DNA from: CAVZVW01 sp963778845 | GTDB lineage: Bacteria; Actinomycetota; Actinomycetes; Actinomycetales; Kineosporiaceae | Assembly: GCA_963778845.1 (NCBI GenBank) | Contig: CAVZVW010000009.1 | Span: forward strand, 806,001-870,000 | DNA length: 64,000 bases | Direction: 5' to 3' | Part shown: piece by piece, positions 7,685 to 15,987 of the stretch | Position numbering within the stretch: position 1 is the stretch's first letter | Layout: the number at the start of each line of letters is the position of its first letter | Made by a program: the position numbers and the translations under genes | Notes under the pieces: model-generated | Databases searched by the model: none | Told to the model about the DNA's origin: nothing | What the model saw: the letters and a program-made list of their open reading frames with translations, nothing else

Positions 7685-8929
7685 ATGAGCACGCTTCGCC
7701 GGGTTCTCATCACCGGACTGGGCGCCACGTCCCCCCTCGGTGGGGACGTCCCCAGCACCTGGGCGGCCGCCCTTGCCGGGCGCTCCGGCGTCCGTACCCT
7801 CGACTACGAATGGGTGCAGCGCTTCGACCTGCCGGTCACGTTCGCGGCCGAGGTCGCGGTGCACCCAGCCGACGTCCTCACCCGACCGGAGACGCGCAGG
7901 CTCGACCCCTCCGGTCAGTACGCCCTCATCGCAGCGAGAGAGGCATGGGCGGACGCCGGCGCCCCCGACGTGGACCCGTTCCGCCTGGGCATCGTCTGCG
8001 CCTCCGGCATCGGCGGCGTGTGGACCCTGCTCTCCGCCTACGACACCCTGCGCGAGAAGGGCCCCCGCCGGGTGCTGCCGCTCACGGTGCCCATGCTCAT
8101 GCCGAACGGCCCTGCGGCCGCGATCGAGCTGGAGTTCAGCGCGCGAGCCGGCGCGCACACCCCGGTCTCCGCGTGCGCCTCTGGCGCCGAGGCCATGGCG
8201 TACGGGATGGACATGATCCGCACCGGTCGCGCCGACGTGGTCATCGCGGGGGGCACGGAAGCAGCGATCCACCCGCTGCCGATCGCCGGCTTCGCCGCCA
8301 TGCAGGCCTTGTCGACGCGCAACGACGAGCCCTCGCTGGCCTCGCGGCCCTACGACACCGGCCGCGACGGCTTCGTCCTCGGCGAGGGCGCCGCCCTGGT
8401 GGTGCTGGAGTCCGAGGAGCACGCCCGTGCTCGTGGCGCGCGGGTGTACGCCGAGATCGCGTCGGCCGGGCTCACCTCCGACGCCCACCACATCGCCGCA
8501 CCCGACCCGACCGGCACCGGGGCCGCGCGGGCGATGAGAGCCGCACTGGCCGCCGCCGACCTGTCGCCCGCCGACGTCCGGCACCTGAACGCGCACGCGA
8601 CGTCCACCCCTGTCGGCGACGTCGCCGAGGCCCAGGCCATCCGCGCGGCACTCGGGGACGCCACCGACGGGGTGTGCGTGTCGGCGACCAAGTCGATGAC
8701 GGGCCATCTGCTCGGTGCTGCCGGCGCGCTCGAGGGGGTCTTCTGCGTGCTGGCGCTGCACCACCGGCTCGCCCCGCCGACCATCAACGTCGACGACCTC
8801 GACCCGGCCGTCACCCTCGACGTGGTGCGAAAGGACCCTCGGCCGCTCGGTGACGGCGACCTGGTGGCGCTGAACAACTCGTTCGGCTTCGGCGGTCACA
8901 ACGTCGCGCTGGCCTTCCGGACCGCCTAG
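7685..8929 (+). CDS. fabF: 3-oxoacyl-ACP synthase II
   Basis: FabF elongates acyl-ACP with malonyl-ACP. The 414-residue thiolase-fold enzyme has Cys164 (VSACASG), His304 (NAHATSTPVGD), Lys336 and His341 (KSMTGHLLGAAGA), and the GFGGHN loop near the C-terminus. GAGGAG precedes the ATG at 7685. It closes the FAS II operon. The DUF3145 gene that usually follows it is 5.2 kb away here. Confidence 0.95.
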   Translation: MSTLRRVLITGLGATSPLGGDVPSTWAAALAGRSGVRTLDYEWVQRFDLPVTFAAEVAVHPADVLTRPETRRLDPSGQYALIAAREAWADAGAPDVDPFRLGIVCASGIGGVWTLLSAYDTLREKGPRRVLPLTVPMLMPNGPAAAIELEFSARAGAHTPVSACASGAEAMAYGMDMIRTGRADVVIAGGTEAAIHPLPIAGFAAMQALSTRNDEPSLASRPYDTGRDGFVLGEGAALVVLESEEHARARGARVYAEIASAGLTSDAHHIAAPDPTGTGAARAMRAALAAADLSPADVRHLNAHATSTPVGDVAEAQAIRAALGDATDGVCVSATKSMTGHLLGAAGALEGVFCVLALHHRLAPPTINVDDLDPAVTLDVVRKDPRPLGDGDLVALNNSFGFGGHNVALAFRTA

Positions 8930-9016
8930 GCCTCTCCTCGTCCTCTCGGCGGTGGCCTCCTCTCGGCGGTGGCCTCGTTTCGGCGATCATGTACGTCCGG
9001 TGCACCGATGGGCGCC

Positions 9017-9104
9017 CATGATCGCCACCCCGGCGCCATAACACGGCCCGAAGCGCTCAGGACCGGTGGTTCGACGTACTTGTGGCGCCCGGGTGGCGAT
9101 CATG
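9017..9104. repeat. Long inverted repeat, GGCGATCATG family, copy 1
   Basis: The left arm (9017-9040, CATGATCGCCACCC then GGCGCCATA) and right arm (9081-9104) form a 24-bp stem with two mismatches around a 40-bp loop. An extra same-family box, GGCGATCATG, is at 8982-8991. The element lies between the convergent ends of fabF and the 5'-nucleotidase gene. A second copy with the same arm sequence is at 49021-49107. It could be a REP-like element, a bidirectional terminator, or both. Confidence 0.75.
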
Positions 9105-9185
9105 CACGCGTCGAGTCGGCCCCGGATGCACCCCGGCGGAGGCCCGGACCGCTAGTACGTAGCCGTCCGGGTCTCCGGGGTGCCG

Positions 9186-11114
9186 TCAGACGATCGGCAC
9201 GATCCGGTCGAGTGGCGGGACAGCCACCCCGCCGGCGCCGGCGGCTTGCAGGTAGGCGACGAACGAGTCGATGTCCTGCGCCCCGCCCAGGGCGTCGGTT
9301 CCACTGTTGAAGACCGTGAAGCCGTCGCCGCCCGTGGCGAGGAAGTTGTTCATCGTGACGCGGACGGCGTCCGCCGGCGCCAGGACGGTGCCGTCGACCC
9401 AGATCGTGCCGACCTTCGCCGCGCACGCCGCACCGGCCGGGTCGGACTGGTACCGGAACGTCGCGGAGATCTGCAGCGTCCGGTTCGTCGTCTGCCCACC
9501 GCAACCTGCGAACTGCTGCTCCAGGAGGCTGCGGATCTGCGCGCCCGTCATCGTCTTGGTGACCAGGCTGTTGCCGAACGGCTGCACGGTGAACGCCTCG
9601 CCGTAGGTCACCTGGCCGGGTGCCTCACCGCCGGAGGAGATGGCGTTCACAAGCAGGTCAGCCCGCACACCTCCGGGGTTCATGAAGGCGACTCGGGCGG
9701 CCCCGAGCCCCGCCGGTGCCGTGGCCGCGAGCTGGGCGTCGGCGATCACGTCGCCCAGCGTCGTCTCACCGAACGGGGAGGCGGTGCGGGTGAGGTCACC
9801 CTGGATGGACCCGATCACGGTGTTCGCCAGGGGCGCGGCGGCCGTCACGTACTGGTCGACAACCGCTTGGACGACGGGGTCGGCCTTGCTCGGGTCCGCC
9901 ACCCGCACCACGCCCGGACCAGGCGCGTTGAGCGCGTTCTCGACGATGGTGTTGGTCGCGTCGGCCTGCACGAGCTCCCCCGTCCTGGAGTCCAACGTCA
10001 GCGTGATGTCACTGAGGACCCGGCCGAACGACGACGCGCTCGTGATCAGGCGGGTGACGCCGTTCGTCGTGATGGTGCAGCGGTACTCCGCATGGGTGTG
10101 CCCGGAGACGATGACCTTGATCGACGGGTCGAGGCGCTGGGCGATCGCCTCGATGGGGCTGCCCGCGAGGTTGCCTGCGCAGCCGTTGAGCGCCACCGGG
10201 CTGGACTGGAACCCACCCTGGTGGATGACGAGGACCGGCACCTTGACGCCCTGACGGCGCAGCTTCGCGGCGGCCTGGTTCGCGGCGTCCGCCTCGTCCT
10301 TGAAGGACAGACCCGCGACGCCGGACGGCGTGACGATCGTCGGGGTGTCCCGGAGCACCTCCCCGATGAAGCCGACCTTGACCTCCTCGCCGCGGGGGGC
10401 GTCGAACTCTTTGACGGCCGTGGCCGGCAGCAGCGTCTTGCCGGTCGCGTCGACGACCACGTTCGCCGAGAGGTACCGGAACGTCGCCCCCGGGTACCGG
10501 TTCGTGTGCCTGCCGTTCTTGAGGGCGTACGGCGCCCCGTTGCAGCCGGTCGTCGGGCACCCGCCGTTCTGGATCCGCAACAGCTCGGCGCTGCCCTTGT
10601 CGAACTCGTGGTTGCCGACCGACGCGACGTCGACGTTCATCAAGTTGGCGATGATCGTGGCCGGCTCCTCATGGAACAGTGCGTTGGCCAGCGGTGAGGC
10701 GCCGATGTTGTCACCGGCGAGAAGGGTGACCTCGTTCCTGCCGTACGCCGTCTGCCGGTCCTTCACGAGCTTGGACAGGTAGGCGGCGCCCCCGGCGAAC
10801 CTGCCGTAGACGTTGAGGCTCGCCGGCTCGAGGTTTCCGTGGAAGTCGTTGAAGGCCAGCAGGTGGACCTGCGTCGTCGCGGCGGGTCGATGGGAGCCGA
10901 AGCTCACACTCACCGCGTCGTTCAGCGACGTGGCGCCCGCGATCGTCGTGGCAGAGGCGGGGTTGCCGCCCGCGCCGGCAAGCGGCGCGGCCAGTACTGC
11001 GCCGACGGCGACGGCGACGAGGCCTGCTCGGCCCGCGCGGCTCGCGGGGGCGGCGAACCAGGTCGGGTGGGTGCGACGGATGTGTGCCAGGGTGCGGGCG
11101 GCATGCTGGTTCAC
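9186..11114 (-). CDS. Secreted bifunctional metallophosphatase / 5'-nucleotidase
   Basis: The enzyme removes phosphate from nucleotides outside the cell. The 642-residue protein starts with a basic region and a hydrophobic segment (about residues 27-48, ending near AGAGGNPASA) typical of Sec export. The calcineurin-like domain has NDFHGNL, GDNIG, GNHEFD and SGHTHAEY metal motifs. The C-terminal 5'-nucleotidase domain has MNPGGVRADL and GDGFTVF substrate-binding motifs. The GTG start at 11114 has GAGGAGG five bases upstream. No cell-wall sorting signal is visible at the C-terminus. A Pho-box-like repeat about 90 bp upstream suggests phosphate control. Confidence 0.92.
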   Translation of the reverse strand: MNQHAARTLAHIRRTHPTWFAAPASRAGRAGLVAVAVGAVLAAPLAGAGGNPASATTIAGATSLNDAVSVSFGSHRPAATTQVHLLAFNDFHGNLEPASLNVYGRFAGGAAYLSKLVKDRQTAYGRNEVTLLAGDNIGASPLANALFHEEPATIIANLMNVDVASVGNHEFDKGSAELLRIQNGGCPTTGCNGAPYALKNGRHTNRYPGATFRYLSANVVVDATGKTLLPATAVKEFDAPRGEEVKVGFIGEVLRDTPTIVTPSGVAGLSFKDEADAANQAAAKLRRQGVKVPVLVIHQGGFQSSPVALNGCAGNLAGSPIEAIAQRLDPSIKVIVSGHTHAEYRCTITTNGVTRLITSASSFGRVLSDITLTLDSRTGELVQADATNTIVENALNAPGPGVVRVADPSKADPVVQAVVDQYVTAAAPLANTVIGSIQGDLTRTASPFGETTLGDVIADAQLAATAPAGLGAARVAFMNPGGVRADLLVNAISSGGEAPGQVTYGEAFTVQPFGNSLVTKTMTGAQIRSLLEQQFAGCGGQTTNRTLQISATFRYQSDPAGAACAAKVGTIWVDGTVLAPADAVRVTMNNFLATGGDGFTVFNSGTDALGGAQDIDSFVAYLQAAGAGGVAVPPLDRIVPIV

Positions 11115-11197
11115 GGAACCTCCTCGGCCGTCGCGGCCCCTGTCCTCGGTGCCGCCGTGAAGGAACTCTGGGCGCGTCGGGGCAATAGCGTCAAGAG

Positions 11198-11219
11198 CGG
11201 ATGTTCACGGCAGATGAAC
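11198..11219 (-). promoter_or_regulatory. Candidate Pho box upstream of the 5'-nucleotidase
   Basis: On the minus strand two adjacent 11-bp units read GTTCATCTGCC and GTGAACATCCG. The first fits the actinobacterial PhoP direct-repeat unit (G-T/G-TCA...) well, the second only in part. A TTGACG hexamer follows 6 bases downstream and could be the -35. The same bases also form a GTTCA-N7-TGAAC inverted repeat, so another regulator is possible. Confidence 0.4.
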
Positions 11220-11288
11220 GTTGGCCATCCCGCTGTTCGCCGAGCTGCACGGGTGTCACGGGCGCGGCGGCGCACATACGCTCCTCGC

Positions 11289-12293
11289 GTGGCTGAGCGA
11301 GGTGTCGCCATGCGACCCCAAGGCGCCGGTGAGAGCCGGCGCCTTCGCCCTGGCGCCGGCCTCCCGCTCCTTGCCGGCCTATTGGTCGTCGCAGCGGCAG
11401 CTCGCCCACTGCTCGTCGGGCTGCTCGACCGACCGGCCGTGGCCCACTGGGCCACCATCTTCGTGGCGATCGCCGTCCAGGCGGTCCCGTTCCTCGTCCT
11501 CGGCGTCAGCGTCAGCGCGGCGATCGCCGCATTCGTCCCCCCCGGCGCCCTGGCGCGCGCGCTGCCCGCGCGAACCGTCCTTGCCGTCCCCGTCGCGGCC
11601 GGAGCGGGCGCCGTCCTGCCCGGGTGCGAGTGCGGCTCGGTGCCCGTCGCCCGCCGGCTGATCGCGACGGGGGTCACCCCCGCGGCGGCGCTGACGTTCA
11701 TGCTCGCCGCGCCCGCGGTGAACCCTGTGGTTCTGGTCTCGACCGCGGTGGCCTTCCCTGGCCGCCCTGCCATGGTCGTGGGCCGGCTCCTCGCGAGCCT
11801 CATCGCCTCCGTCGCGGTCGGCCTGGTGTGGTCCGCGCTCGGGCACGACGACCTGCTGGCCCGAGCCCAGCGCGAGCCGCCGGCGCAGGGGACCCGCGTG
11901 GGCGTCTTCCTCGCGACGGCGCAGCACGACTTCCTGTCCGCGGGTGGCTTCCTCGTCATCGGGGCGGCCGCGGCCGCAACCTTGCAGACCGTCGTGCCGC
12001 GTTCCGTGGTCGACGCCTTCACCAGCCCCGCGTGGGTCGCCGCCCTTGCCCTGGCCGTTCTCGCCGTCCTGCTGTCGATCTGCTCGGAGGCCGACGCCTT
12101 CGTCGCCGCCTCGCTGCGGCAGTTCCCCCTGTCGGCGCGGTTGGTGTTCCTCGTCGTCGGCCCGATGGTCGACCTCAAGCTGATCGCGCTTCAGGCGGGC
12201 ACGTTCGGGCGGGGGTTCGCCCTTCGGTTCGCCCCGCTCACGTTCGTCTGCGCCGTGACGTCGGGCTTGCTGGTCGGGTGGTGGCTGCTGTGA
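11289..12293 (+). CDS. DUF318/COG0701 membrane permease
   Basis: The 334-residue integral membrane protein has about eight hydrophobic segments and the family motif LPGCECGSVPVARRL (about residues 115-129) with its paired cysteines, a second conserved region MLAAPAVNPVVL, and SICSEADAFVA in the second half. Members are grouped as permeases and some act with metals or arsenicals; substrate here is unknown. GTG 11289 is preceded by a TACGCT -10-like box seven bases upstream, the layout of a leaderless message. ATG 11310 is an alternative. The stop overlaps the next gene by 4 bp (GTGA). Confidence 0.85.
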   Translation: MAERGVAMRPQGAGESRRLRPGAGLPLLAGLLVVAAAARPLLVGLLDRPAVAHWATIFVAIAVQAVPFLVLGVSVSAAIAAFVPPGALARALPARTVLAVPVAAGAGAVLPGCECGSVPVARRLIATGVTPAAALTFMLAAPAVNPVVLVSTAVAFPGRPAMVVGRLLASLIASVAVGLVWSALGHDDLLARAQREPPAQGTRVGVFLATAQHDFLSAGGFLVIGAAAAATLQTVVPRSVVDAFTSPAWVAALALAVLAVLLSICSEADAFVAASLRQFPLSARLVFLVVGPMVDLKLIALQAGTFGRGFALRFAPLTFVCAVTSGLLVGWWLL

Positions 12294-13018
12294 GCCCCGA
12301 GGTATCGGCGAGCGCGGTGCTCTTGGTGGGGGTCATGCTCGTCCGGCTCGTCCTGGCCGATGTCTACCAGCGGTATGTGAGGGTGGGGATGGGCCCGTGG
12401 CTGCTCCTGGCCGGAGTACTGCTCACGATGCTCGGCCTGGCCATGGTCGTGCGGGCGTTGACCCGGTCGACGGTGCCCCCCGGCGCAGAGCCCACCCAGG
12501 CCCACGGCGACGACGCCGGCCACCACCACTCCGGCAGCGACCGGGTCGGCTGGCTGCTCGTCGCCCCCGTGCTCGCGCTTCTGCTGGTGGCTCCGCCGGC
12601 CCTGGGAAGCTACGGCGTGGACCGGTCCACATCGATCCGGGTCTCCGGAGGTGCAGCGGTCTGGAAGCCGCTGCCTGCCGGCACCGAGCCCCGGCCGATG
12701 ACGCTCCTCGAGGTCAACGAGCGCGCCTGGGACCGTGGGGGCGCGAGCCTGGCGGGGGCGACGGTTCAGCTCACCGGTTTCGTCGCGACTGCCCAGGACG
12801 ACGGTGGGTTCCGCCTGGCCCGCTACCAGATCGCGTGCTGCGCGGCCGACGCCGTGGCGTCCGTCGTGCACGTGACCGGGGTCAGCGGCTCCCTACCCCC
12901 GCGCGACAGCTGGGCCTTCGTCGTCGGCCGGTTCGCCGGGGTCGCCCCGGACGGGCTGCCGCTGATCGCGGCCACGAGCGTTCGGACGATGACGGCGCCC
13001 GTCGACCCCTACGAGTAG
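12290..13018 (+). CDS. TIGR03943-family putative permease subunit (DUF1980-like)
   Basis: The 242-residue protein has two N-terminal membrane segments, a histidine-rich linker (HGDDAGHHHSG, about residues 66-76), a third membrane segment, and an extracytoplasmic domain with the family motif IACCAADAVAS (about residues 181-191). The paired cysteines and His-rich loop suggest metal binding. It is translationally coupled to the DUF318 permease, the same two-gene arrangement as ycgR-ycgQ of Bacillus. The function as a two-part transporter is inferred from this conserved pairing. Confidence 0.8.
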   Translation: MSPEVSASAVLLVGVMLVRLVLADVYQRYVRVGMGPWLLLAGVLLTMLGLAMVVRALTRSTVPPGAEPTQAHGDDAGHHHSGSDRVGWLLVAPVLALLLVAPPALGSYGVDRSTSIRVSGGAAVWKPLPAGTEPRPMTLLEVNERAWDRGGASLAGATVQLTGFVATAQDDGGFRLARYQIACCAADAVASVVHVTGVSGSLPPRDSWAFVVGRFAGVAPDGLPLIAATSVRTMTAPVDPYE

Positions 13019-13088
13019 CTCGTCGATGCGGCGCCGGACGTCGAGGAGCCGGCCACACGCGTCTCCGCACGGGCTGGTGCGTCGCCCC

Positions 13089-13862
13089 TCAGTGGAGGGT
13101 GTAGCCGCCGTCGACCACCAGCACGGAGCCGGTCATGAACGACGATGCGTCGCTGGCCAGGTAGACCACACTGGGTGCGATCTCCTCCGGCGTGGCGTAC
13201 CGCTGCATGGGGGCGTCCAGGATCCACCGCTGACGGAACTCCGGGCGGTCGACCGGCGCCATCTCGGTCTTCACGTACCCGGGGGCCAGCGCGTTGACGC
13301 GGATGCCGTGCGGCGCCCACTCGGCTGCGAGGCTTCTGGTGAGCTGGTGGACGGCGGCCTTCGAGGCGTTGTATGCCGGCTGCCACTGCGGACGGTTGAC
13401 GATCTCGGCCGAGATGCTCCCGATGTTCACGATCACCCCGCCCCCGTGGGAGAGCATGTGGCGAGCGGCCACCCTGCTGCACCTCCACAGGGCCGTCAGG
13501 TTCAGGTCGAGGACGCTGTCCCACTCGTCGTCGGTGACCTCGAGTGCGGGACGATGGATGGCGACGCCGGCGTTGTTGACCAGCACGTCGAGCCGGCCGA
13601 GCCCGGCCACGGTCTCGCTCACCATCCGTTCGACGTCGGCGGCGCGGGTGACGTCGGCGACCACCGTCAGCCCGCGCCGTCCTCGCCTCTCGACCTCGGC
13701 GACCACATCCGCCGAGAGCACACCGTCTCGTGCCGCCACGGCCACATCGGCGCCGGCCTCGGCCAAGGCGATGGCGAACGCGCGGCCCAGGCCCCGACTC
13801 CCGCCGGTCACCAACGCGGTCCGACCGGTCAGGTCGAAGACGTCGAGCACCGGCATGCCCAC
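13089..13862 (-). CDS. Short-chain dehydrogenase/reductase
   Basis: The 257-residue classical SDR has the nucleotide-binding glycine motif TGGSRGLG (about residues 19-26), NNAGVA, the catalytic Ser in IGSISAE and YNASK. The C-terminal Rossmann extension ends PGYVKTEMAPVDRPEF...VDGGYTLH. Cofactor (NAD or NADP) and substrate are not predictable, although the SR after the glycine motif and the Arg in the next strand lean to NADPH. It is convergent with the TIGR03943 gene and divergent from a broken MFS remnant. Confidence 0.88.
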   Translation of the reverse strand: MGMPVLDVFDLTGRTALVTGGSRGLGRAFAIALAEAGADVAVAARDGVLSADVVAEVERRGRRGLTVVADVTRAADVERMVSETVAGLGRLDVLVNNAGVAIHRPALEVTDDEWDSVLDLNLTALWRCSRVAARHMLSHGGGVIVNIGSISAEIVNRPQWQPAYNASKAAVHQLTRSLAAEWAPHGIRVNALAPGYVKTEMAPVDRPEFRQRWILDAPMQRYATPEEIAPSVVYLASDASSFMTGSVLVVDGGYTLH

Positions 13863-13925
13863 ACCTCAATCCCTGCATCGAAGTCGGTCGAGTCAACCGT
13901 GTGGGCGCCGCGACGTCCATCGGCG

Positions 13926-14120
13926 CACGCGCTCATGCCGTTCCGCGTGCTCGCCGACCGTACCCGAGCCACCGGCTACGCGACGATGCCCGCGGTAGGC
14001 GCGGCGATGTTCGCCATGTTCTTCTTCCTGAGCATCGATGTGCAGACGGTCCTCGGGTAGAGCTCCCTACGCACCGGCGTCGCCTTCCTGCCGTTCAGCG
14101 CGGGCATCGTGGTCGCCGCA
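13926..14120 (+). pseudogene. Relic of a DHA2/EmrB-type MFS transporter with nonsense codon
   Basis: About 65 codons in one frame resemble the middle of a DHA2-family drug exporter: LMPFRVLADRTRATGYA, VGAAMFAMFFFLSIDVQT and VLG, then TAG at 14058-14060, then SSLRTGVAFLPFSAGIVVAA continuing in the same frame. Family members usually have Tyr at the stop position (VLGYS), so one base change (TAC to TAG) explains it. No start region or remaining transmembrane segments are found on either side. This is a decayed fragment, probably left after rearrangement between fabF and DUF3145. Confidence 0.7.
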
Positions 14121-14123
14121 CGG

Positions 14124-14627
14124 TCAGCCCACGCGATGCAGCCAGCGAACCGGTGCGCCCTCGCCGGCGTAGCGGAAGGCCTCGAGCTCGTCGTCCCACG
14201 CCCCGCCCAGGGCGAGGTCGAGCGCGCGGGCCAACCCGGCGGCGTCCCCCGCCGCCTGCTCCAGAGCCGCGCGGATGCGGTCCTCGGGCACCACGACGTT
14301 GCCGTGCACATCAGTCACCGCGTGGAAGATGCCGAGGTCCGGCGTGTGGCTCCAGCGCCCGCCGTCGACCCCGGGGCTGGGCTCCTCGGTGACCTCGTAG
14401 CGTAGGTGCGCCCAGCCTCGTAGCGCCGACGTCAGTCGCGAGCCCGTGCCCTGCGGAGCCTGCCAGGAGAGCTCCGTGCGGAACAGGCCGGGTGCCGCCG
14501 GCTGCGGGATCCAGTCCAGGGCCAGCCGCACGCCGAGGACGCCGCCGGCCGCCCACTCGACGTGGGGGCAGAGCGCACGGGGCGCGGAGTGCACGAACAG
14601 GACGCCGCGCGTCATCGCACCGGACAT
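14124..14627 (-). CDS. DUF3145 family protein
   Basis: The 167-residue soluble protein matches the actinobacterial DUF3145 family: MTRGVLFVHSAPRALCPHVEWA at the N-terminus, then WIPQPAAPGLFRTELSWQ and HTPDLGIFHAVTDVHGN. The role is unknown. The chosen ATG at 14627 (MSGAMTRG) has a perfect AGGAGG six bases upstream; ATG 14615 gives the shorter MTRG start seen in relatives. The gene normally follows fabF in this phylum, but here it is inverted relative to fabF and separated from it by accessory genes. Confidence 0.85.
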   Translation of the reverse strand: MSGAMTRGVLFVHSAPRALCPHVEWAAGGVLGVRLALDWIPQPAAPGLFRTELSWQAPQGTGSRLTSALRGWAHLRYEVTEEPSPGVDGGRWSHTPDLGIFHAVTDVHGNVVVPEDRIRAALEQAAGDAAGLARALDLALGGAWDDELEAFRYAGEGAPVRWLHRVG

Positions 14628-14844
14628 CTGACCTCCTCGACCGGCCTGAGGTGCGTCTTCCCCAACGACCTCGGTCGGTTCGGCGGTCACGCCGATGACG
14701 GGCGTCCGTGCGGCGCCTGTGTCCATTCTGCCTCACAGTCCCCATCAGCACCACCAACCGCAGAAGATGGGCTTCGCCAGCCCGCCGGCGGGGACGTCGC
14801 CCGGTCGCCGAGGTGCCCCCGGCGCGGCCTCGTATCCTTCGGGC

Positions 14845-15987
14845 GTGAACGCGCAGCGTGTCGCCAGCGTGGTCGGCCTCGTCGTCGTCGCGCTCACCGC
14901 CGTGAGCGTCGCGCGAACCCTGCTCGTGCCCAAGGGCAACATCGACCCCGTGATGCGCGTGGTCGACCGCGTCGTCGACACGGGCTACCGATGGGCGACG
15001 CGAGCGGTCAAGTCCTACCCGCGACGCGACGCGATCCTCTCCAGCCAGGCGGCCGCCTTGCTGATGACGTTGCTCGTCACGTGGCTCGGGCTGTTCCTGC
15101 TGGGCTTCACGCTGCTGCTGCTGCCGACCACACCCAGCTTCGGCAACGCCGTCCGCGAGACGGGCTCGTCGCTGCTGACGCTCGGCTTCGCCTCCACCGC
15201 GCGGGCCCGCGCGACCGTTGTCGACATCGCCGCCGCCTTCACGGGCCTGGTCACCGTGGCGTTGCAGATCGGCTTCCTGCCCACGCTGTATGCCGCCTAC
15301 AACCGTCGCGAGACCGAGGTCACCCTGCTGGGCGTGCGAGCCGGCGAGCCGGCTTGGGGCCCGGAGCTGCTCGCTCGCACCCACGTCGGCCTGCTCGGCA
15401 TCGACCTCGCGTCGTTCTACGCCACCTGGGAGCGCTGGGCGGCTGACGTCGCCGAGAGCCACTCCACCTATCCGATGCTGCTGCGCTTCCGGTCCCCGCA
15501 GCCCTACTCCTCGTGGCTGGTCAGCCTGATAGCGGTGCTGGACGCCGCAGCGATGGAGACCGCGGTCAACCCGGCCACCGCCCCGCCGCAGGCGCGACTG
15601 TGCCTGCGGATGGGCTTCAAGTGCCTGCAGGGCCTGGCCCGCACCGCCGGAACCCCGGTGGACGAGGACCCCATGCCGGACGCGCCCATCACACTCACCA
15701 TCGAGGAGTTCCGGGCGGGCTACGAGCGCCTCATCCTCGCCGGCTTCCCCGTGCAGCGCAGCGTGGAGGAGGCGTGGCCGCACTTCCGGGGATGGCGGGT
15801 CAACTACGAGGCTGCCGCCTTGGGCCTGGCCAAGGGCATCGACGCCGTCCCCGCCCTGTGGACCGGACCACGACGCGGGGACGACACCCCCATCCCGCCC
15901 CGCCGGCCGGCCAACCGGACACCCGAGCACCCCACGGGCGCGCCTGGCAAGACGGTCAAGGATCCCGAGCCTCGGCGCGGTCGGTGA
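14845..15987 (+). CDS. Hypothetical integral membrane protein
   Basis: The 380-residue product has an N-terminal hydrophobic segment (VASVVGLVVVALTAVSVA), two strong ones near residues 71-93 and 130-150 (LLMTLLVTWLGLFLLGFTLLLL; TVVDIAAAFTGLVTVALQIG), a long soluble region, and a proline-rich tail. The spacing resembles two-helix channel subunits, but no selectivity filter is visible. GTG 14845 sits seven bases after TATCCT, consistent with leaderless transcription. Its stop overlaps the next gene (GTGA), so it heads a three-gene coupled operon with an ADP-ribosylglycohydrolase and a sugar-type kinase. Confidence 0.75.
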   Translation: MNAQRVASVVGLVVVALTAVSVARTLLVPKGNIDPVMRVVDRVVDTGYRWATRAVKSYPRRDAILSSQAAALLMTLLVTWLGLFLLGFTLLLLPTTPSFGNAVRETGSSLLTLGFASTARARATVVDIAAAFTGLVTVALQIGFLPTLYAAYNRRETEVTLLGVRAGEPAWGPELLARTHVGLLGIDLASFYATWERWAADVAESHSTYPMLLRFRSPQPYSSWLVSLIAVLDAAAMETAVNPATAPPQARLCLRMGFKCLQGLARTAGTPVDEDPMPDAPITLTIEEFRAGYERLILAGFPVQRSVEEAWPHFRGWRVNYEAAALGLAKGIDAVPALWTGPRRGDDTPIPPRRPANRTPEHPTGAPGKTVKDPEPRRGR

